The position numbers and the translations under genes were made by a program. Of a DNA stretch of 10,034 bases, positions 7,283-10,034 are shown in pieces. Within the stretch, counting starts at the first letter, position 1, and every line of letters begins with the position of its first letter. A model generated the notes under the pieces. That model did no database searches. It was not told the origin of the DNA and saw only the letters and a program-made list of their open reading frames with translations. The stretch comes from Bacillota bacterium. GTDB lineage: Bacteria; Bacillota; UBA4882; UBA8346. The stretch is from assembly GCA_003501365.1 (NCBI GenBank), contig DNPP01000378.1, positions 1 to 10,034 of the forward strand, written 5' to 3'.

Positions 7283-7690
7283 TTATTCTTTACCCATTCC
7301 ACAGCTATCACTATTATTTTGAGCTACTTCAAAAATTTTTTTATCCTGTAGGTACATTTCCATTACATTCTCTGCGTCTGCCATTACTTTTTGAATTAGA
7401 CATTTACTTTCATTACAGTGAAATAAGGCTCCTGTTCCTTCGGTTGCGCTAATAACATCTAAAAATGAAATGTCCTCAATCCTTTTACGTAAAATATAGC
7501 CACCGTTCACACCTGATATCGATTCAATTAAATCGGCTTTGACCAATTGAGTTAAAATTTTAGAAAGATACGTAGCGGATATATTGAAATGGTCTGCCAA
7601 CGTATGTAAAGTTAATTTCTCATTTTTAGCATATTCAATCATATATACAATCGTATGCAGTGCGTAGTTTGTTGCTTTCGTATATTTCAA
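7283..7690 (-). CDS. Rrf2 family transcriptional regulator
   Basis: The 135-residue protein begins MKYTKATNYALHTIVYMIEY and has the winged helix-turn-helix LTLHTLADHFNISATYLSKI followed by LVKADLIESISGVNGGYIL, diagnostic of Rrf2. Three cysteines remain: Cys92 and Cys97 (HCNESKC) and Cys130. Iron-sulfur members such as IscR and NsrR use three Cys, but the spacing here differs, so a cluster or a thiol/electrophile switch are both open. The start codon is TTG, supported by GAAGGGA six bases upstream. It is the first gene of the minus-strand cassette and has its own promoter with an overlapping palindrome, so autoregulation and control of the efflux and oxidoreductase genes is the simple reading. 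Confidence 0.92.
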   Translation of the reverse strand: MKYTKATNYALHTIVYMIEYAKNEKLTLHTLADHFNISATYLSKILTQLVKADLIESISGVNGGYILRKRIEDISFLDVISATEGTGALFHCNESKCLIQKVMADAENVMEMYLQDKKIFEVAQNNSDSCGMGKE

Positions 7691-7704
7691 ATAGAATCCC
7701 TTCG

Positions 7705-7730
7705 TAGATATTAAAGACTTTATTTATCTA
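7705..7730. promoter_or_regulatory. Candidate Rrf2 operator palindrome at the transcription start
   Basis: taaag-a-cttta (7712-7722) is a perfect 11-nt palindrome, flanked by tagata (7705-7710) and tatcta (7725-7730), also inverted. It sits immediately downstream of the -10 box and covers the expected start site, a typical place for a repressor. Binding by the adjacent Rrf2 protein is inferred. Confidence 0.5.
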
Positions 7731-7732
7731 TA

Positions 7733-7761
7733 ATTATATTTATAACATTTAGTTTTGTCAA
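7733..7761 (-). promoter_or_regulatory. Consensus sigma-A promoter of the Rrf2-MATE-OYE cassette
   Basis: On the minus strand a perfect TTGACA (7756-7761) and a perfect TATAAT (7733-7738) are separated by exactly 17 bp. Transcription would start near 7725-7727, about 35 bp before the TTG start of the Rrf2 gene. Confidence 0.85.
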
Positions 7762-7804
7762 GTCGCTACTTTAATTTATATCTTGCACGGTTTCTTACAT
7801 TGAA

Positions 7805-8442
7805 TACGTATTTTTACAATGCCGATTTCGTGGAAAGGAACTTTACAGCAATATGTCGGCAGGCTTCACCGATTATTTGAGAATAAAAAGGAAGTGCAGA
7901 TTTATGATTATATTGACATTCACGTGAAGATGCTGGAGAAAATGTATCATAAACGGCTTTCGGGATATGCAGGTATTGGGTATAAAGCGAAAGGCGAAAG
8001 TGTTGCAGCAGAGTCCATCAACATCATTTTTGATAAGAATAACTTTTTGCCTGTATATAGTAATGATATTTTGAATGCATCCCGGGAGATTCTTATTGTA
8101 AGTCCGTATGTTACTAAAAAACGGACTATACAGATGTTAGAATATATTAAGACTGTGTTAGCTAATAAAGTCAAAGTAGTAGTGACTAGGCCGGTTGATA
8201 ATTTTCAAGGAAGAGATGTAACCGTCTTGCAGAGTTGTTTGGACTTGTTGAAAAATACAGGAGTCAGGGTAGTTTTCCGCCCAAATATTCATCAAAAGTT
8301 TGCGGTGATCGATCAAAGGATTGTAGGGTACGGAAGTTTTAATTTATTTAGTTTTGGGAGTGCGGAGGAAAGCATCATGCGGCTTGAAAGTCCTAATATA
8401 GCCAATGAACTGATTAAAATTGCAGAAAAGGTTAATGATTAG
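7805..8442 (+). pseudogene. TOTE-type gene, C-terminal part: end of helicase and PLD nuclease domain
   Basis: From ATG 7819 the frame is open for 207 residues. MPISWKGTLQQYVGRLHRLFENK is the helicase motif VI region (QxxGRxxR), then YDYIDIHVKMLEKMYHKRL. The PLD-type nuclease follows: NIIFDKNNFLPVYSNDI, EILIVSPYVTKKRT, VKVVVTRP, NIHQKFAVID (the HxK part of the HKD motif) and YGSFNLFSFGSAEESI (GSxN). This matches the end of the same family as 3475-4534. Just upstream, tttttacaatg reads as LFLAM if one G is restored, so homology begins near 7808 with a frameshift. Alone it lacks the primase and the helicase core. An active PLD fragment is conceivable, but there is no ribosome binding site before 7819. 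The PLD part itself is undamaged. Confidence 0.8.
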
Positions 8443-8473
8443 TTGTTATAGTTTGTTGAAGAAAAAAAGAATG

Positions 8474-8490
8474 TAAAAATTTCGCCGTCA
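8474..8490 (-). repeat. Terminal inverted repeat, right end of the SCC-like element
   Basis: The reverse complement, tgacggcgaaattttta, matches 1160-1176 at 16 of 17 positions. It lies 32 bp after the last coding segment of the island and 18 bp before the right direct repeat. Its first 13 bases are also a perfect inverted match to 8519-8531. Confidence 0.65.
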
Positions 8491-8508
8491 GACCCGATAC
8501 GGAGAGAA

Positions 8509-8526
8509 GTATCACAAGTGACGGCG
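8509..8526 (+). repeat. Right attachment-like direct repeat
   Basis: gtatcacaagtgacggcg equals the rlmH-end repeat at 1150-1167 except for one T-to-C change. The bases before it (agagaa, 8503-8508) recall the GAAG that precedes TATCA in staphylococcal SCC borders. Confidence 0.68.
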
Positions 8527-8640
8527 AAATTATCATATATGAATTTGTGACTGAACCAGTAGTAACAAGTAAAATAGAGGAGATGAGTGTTTAATTACTC
8601 ATCTTCTTTTTGTGCTATTGAAGGCATATTTTAGCATTAA
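8519..8640 (+). repeat. Left-end repeat, copy 2: probable start of a second element
   Basis: Same order of blocks as 1160-1275: tgacggcgaaatt, accagtagtaa, gatgagtgtttaatta with a hairpin, then ggcatatt. Because copy 1 is the left end of the first element, copy 2 right after the right border suggests that another, related element begins here and extends past the window. Confidence 0.55.
8576..8612 (+). terminator. Terminator-like hairpin in repeat copy 2
   Basis: agaggagatgagt (8576-8588) pairs with actcatcttcttt (8597-8609), with two G-U pairs and an 8-nt loop, and runs into a T tract. It is more regular than its counterpart at 1217-1258. It would end plus-strand transcripts leaving the TOTE-type gene. 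Confidence 0.55.
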
Positions 8641-8793
8641 AAATCGGTTCACGGTTCCATCTGTATATTCGCTTTATTTTACGAAAATATAGCCTTGAAA
8701 CCATCCGTTTACATTCTTCAGGAACCTTTTTAAGTACTTCCTACACAAGAGGTTCGAACACATTTGAGCCATCCTTTTGCAAAGAATTTGATT
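8640..8793 (-). other. Faint minus-strand coding trace in the gap 8443-8917
   Basis: Beyond the border repeats, the 475-bp gap holds no intact gene. On the minus strand one frame reads KDGSNVFEPLV, a TAG, then EVLKKVPEECKRMVSRLYF and continues RKIKRIYRWNREPIF. The composition looks protein-like and could be a relic, perhaps of a transposase, but I cannot assign a family. Confidence 0.25.
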
Positions 8794-8917
8794 TGTTTTC
8801 AGTCACCATATTTTAGGGTATGACTGCTGCTTCGATTTTTTACGCTTGTGCTGTTAGAATAGGAGCAATATAATAATCAATGAACTGAGATGCTTATAAC
8901 AAAGGTGAGGAAAAGTT

Positions 8918-9480
8918 TTGAAGTTGGAACGACTACTTGGCCTATTATGTATTCTTGCAAGTACGGATAAAATCACGATTCAAGAGCTTGCCGAGCGTTT
9001 TGAAGTATCAAAAAGGACGATTTTCCGAGACTTGGATACGTTAAGTTGTGCGGGAATTCCAATCGTATCTTATCCGGGGATTGGTGGTGGAGTAGCCGTC
9101 GTAGAAGGCTAAAGTGGAAAGGAACGTTCTTTCCACTAGTGATATGGAAAAGATATTCACAGCACTCATGGGTTTGAAAAGTATTGAAGGAGATACCGCA
9201 ATAACGAACTTAATTGCGAAACTTGTGCCGGAGAAAACGAAGGCCATTTTTTTTCAAAGTGATTATCTTATTGATTTATCCTCTTGGTTTTGTGATAGTA
9301 TTGTTCACAAAAAAATATCTGCACTTCACCGTGGGATTCGTGAGCGGCGCTGTGTTCTCTTAGAGTATATTTCTAAGGATCACCGCTCTATACGAACGGT
9401 TGAACCCCACAAATTGGTTTTTAAGCAGTCTTTCTTTGTCTTTATCAGCAAAATGCCGCAGTAATTTCCGGGAATCCCGT
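8918..9480 (+). pseudogene. HTH/WYL-domain transcriptional regulator (YafY/DeoR-like), frameshifted and truncated
   Basis: A TTG start at 8918 follows AGGTGAGG (8902-8909). LERLLGLLCILASTDKITIQ and ELAERFEVSKRTIFRDLDTL form the HTH_11-type DNA-binding domain; GIPIVSYPGIGGGVAVVEG is its wing. TAA at 9110 stops it, but restoring one T gives VVEG-YKVERN, and frame 3 continues as LSTSDMEKIFTALMGLKS and into a WYL domain (RRCVLLEYISKDHRSIRTVE, then PHKLVFK). Near 9450 another one-base shift would continue as SKMRSNFRE, after which WYL similarity ends. Intact relatives are about 300 residues and sense small ligands or nucleic acids through WYL. The C-terminal part of WYL is missing, and an AraC-type domain follows directly. 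It is very probably inactive, although the first 64 residues alone could make a bare DNA-binding domain. Confidence 0.75.
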
Positions 9481-9481
9481 C

Positions 9482-9826
9482 ATGTCTGATATTGACTCAT
9501 TACGCATTAAAAAGATGATCGATTATATTCATGATCACTATACAGAACGTTTGGAATTAGCCCCAATAGCCAAAACGGCAGGTATTGGTGAGCGCGAATG
9601 TTTGCGATATTTTCAACGTATGATTCAGATTTCACCCTTACAATACCTGATAAAATATCGCGTAACCAAAGGTGCTTCGATGTTACTAGATGATAAGACC
9701 TGCAGTGTTTCCGATGTATCAATCCGGTGCGGCTTTGATAGTCCAAGTAACTTTATCCAAACGTTCAAACGCTTTTTTAAGTGTTCTCCCCGGGAATATC
9801 GAAAAAATGATTTAATAAAAATTTAA
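9482..9826 (+). CDS. AraC-type DNA-binding domain protein (short; possibly a truncated regulator)
   Basis: The 114 residues hold both helix-turn-helix units of the AraC family: LELAPIAKTAGIGERECLRY with FQRMIQISPLQYLIKYRV, then VSDVSIRCGFDSPSNFIQTF and FKRFFKCSPREYRK. The family signature GF-S-FIQTFKRF---SPREYR is complete. Ordinary AraC regulators of this type have about 280 residues with an N-terminal sensor cupin, which is absent. The length resembles MarA/SoxS, which are active as bare DNA-binding domains. However, ATG 9482 has no clear ribosome site, the frame stays open upstream for about 20 codons, and it abuts the broken WYL gene. I think it is a 5'-truncated remnant, but activity cannot be excluded. 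Confidence 0.6.
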   Translation: MSDIDSLRIKKMIDYIHDHYTERLELAPIAKTAGIGERECLRYFQRMIQISPLQYLIKYRVTKGASMLLDDKTCSVSDVSIRCGFDSPSNFIQTFKRFFKCSPREYRKNDLIKI

Positions 9827-9839
9827 ACCCCAAACAAAA

Positions 9840-10034
9840 ATGAATATTGGTGCCGAAGACGGTACACGGGTTGATGTGCAAGTTGAAAAGATTTCTAAAA
9901 GTGAGAATTATATAAGTGGCAGGTACATTGTATTAGTCGATTTTTCAGTATCATGGATAGTAAATAACGGCAACAGACTTGCCGCTGTTGAATTTTTTCA
10001 ATGTGGATGATATACTAGAAACAAAGAAACAAAG
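9840..10034 (+). pseudogene. Short unidentified open frame at the window end, probably frameshifted
   Basis: ATG 9840 opens 56 codons (MNIGAEDGTRVDVQVEKISK and on to LAAVEFFQCG) ending at TGA 10008. If one T of the six-T run at 9993-9998 is dropped, the frame continues as EFFNVDDILETKKQ to the window edge, which looks like better protein. The sequence is rich in alternating hydrophobic residues, as in a beta-rich domain (YISGRYIVLVDFSVSWIV). There is no convincing ribosome site and no family I recognise. It could be the interior of a larger decayed gene or a sequencing-error frameshift. Confidence 0.3.

Larger units (their letters stand above)
4508..7807. other. Inserted block interrupting the TOTE-type gene
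   Basis: Homology to the TOTE-type helicase stops after SIQDLY (about 4507) and resumes with the LFLAMPISW region (about 7808). The helicase stretch expected between them, roughly 110 residues, is missing. In its place are about 160 bp without a recognised gene (4508-4672) and a minus-strand three-gene cassette with its own promoter. I saw no terminal repeats, transposase or target duplication at the junctions, so the mode of entry (illegitimate recombination or a lost element) is unknown. In 4508-4672 frame 3 stays open to 4667 (FSLNVWETGFLVEISLAYV and on), but I do not recognise it and do not call it a gene. Confidence 0.6.
1160..8518 (+). mobile_element. SCC-like element integrated at the 3' end of rlmH (no recombinase visible)
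   Basis: The block begins at the rlmH stop codon and ends at a second copy of the rlmH-end sequence. Its borders carry an 18-nt direct repeat (1150-1167 and 8509-8526, 17/18) and 17-nt inverted termini (1160-1176 and 8474-8490, 16/17). Direct repeats at the rlmH end plus inverted termini are the known layout of SCC elements of staphylococci, which the serine recombinases CcrA/B/C move. No Ccr-like protein or cch-type helicase is found inside. The element would therefore be passive, mobilised in trans, or deleted for its recombinase. Cargo is a defence-like ATPase/TOPRIM pair, a ruined TOTE-type gene and an efflux/oxidoreductase cassette. The border structure is seen directly; the mechanism is inferred. 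Confidence 0.65.

Noticed and set aside
1160..8518. CRISPR array, retron or tRNA genes in the island
   Set aside because: I found no regularly spaced repeats, reverse transcriptase motifs or cloverleaf with anticodon arm on either strand.

Overview
The window looks like chromosomal DNA of a low-to-moderate-GC Bacillota, probably of clostridial type. The evidence is the htrA-rlmH gene pair (the order known downstream of the walRK cluster in Bacillota), Shine-Dalgarno-rich start sites, frequent TTG/GTG starts, and the family types present. I cannot name a species.

Core end (1-1162): the 3' part of an HtrA-type serine protease, two bases ahead of a complete rlmH. The last bases of rlmH begin an 18-nt sequence that recurs with one mismatch at 8509-8526. 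The 3' end of rlmH is the known insertion target of SCC (staphylococcal cassette chromosome) elements. A 17-nt sequence just inside each border is inverted between the two ends (1160-1176 and 8474-8490, one mismatch). I therefore read about 1160-8518 as an SCC-like, rlmH-targeted island of about 7.4 kb. No ccr recombinase is visible in it, so it would be a non-autonomous or decayed element. After the right border the left-end sequence repeats again, including its terminator-like hairpin (8519 to about 8640), which suggests a second, tandem element continuing past it.

Island cargo: first a decayed unidentified reading frame (1335-1550), then a compact plus-strand operon. The operon holds an apparently intact RecF/SMC-like AAA ATPase (1553-2737), a TOPRIM-like partner overlapping it by ATGA (2734-3444), and 30 bp later a large TOTE-type primase-helicase-PLD nuclease gene that is wrecked. 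This gene carries a 41-nt palindromic insertion, a nonsense codon, two frameshifts and a large in-frame deletion that removes the helicase Walker motifs. A roughly 3.3 kb block has also landed in it. The C-terminal PLD-nuclease part resumes at about 7808 and ends at 8442.

The inserted block (about 4508-7807) carries a minus-strand cassette: an Rrf2-type repressor, a MATE efflux pump and an Old Yellow Enzyme-type flavin oxidoreductase. It has a textbook promoter (TTGACA-N17-TATAAT) and a palindrome over the expected start site, so this looks like a regulated detoxification or efflux unit. The island therefore layers probable phage-defence genes, one live pair and one dead system, with a resistance-type cassette.

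Right part (8519-10034): a repeat copy, a faint minus-strand coding trace, a frameshifted WYL-type regulator joined to an AraC-type DNA-binding domain, and a short open frame that appears to shift before the window ends. This is again accessory, decaying DNA.

The assignments come from reading the sequence and remembering protein families. No alignment or database search was run. Some one-base frameshifts lie in homopolymers and could be sequencing errors; the 41-nt insertion, the large deletion and the 3.3 kb interruption could not be.
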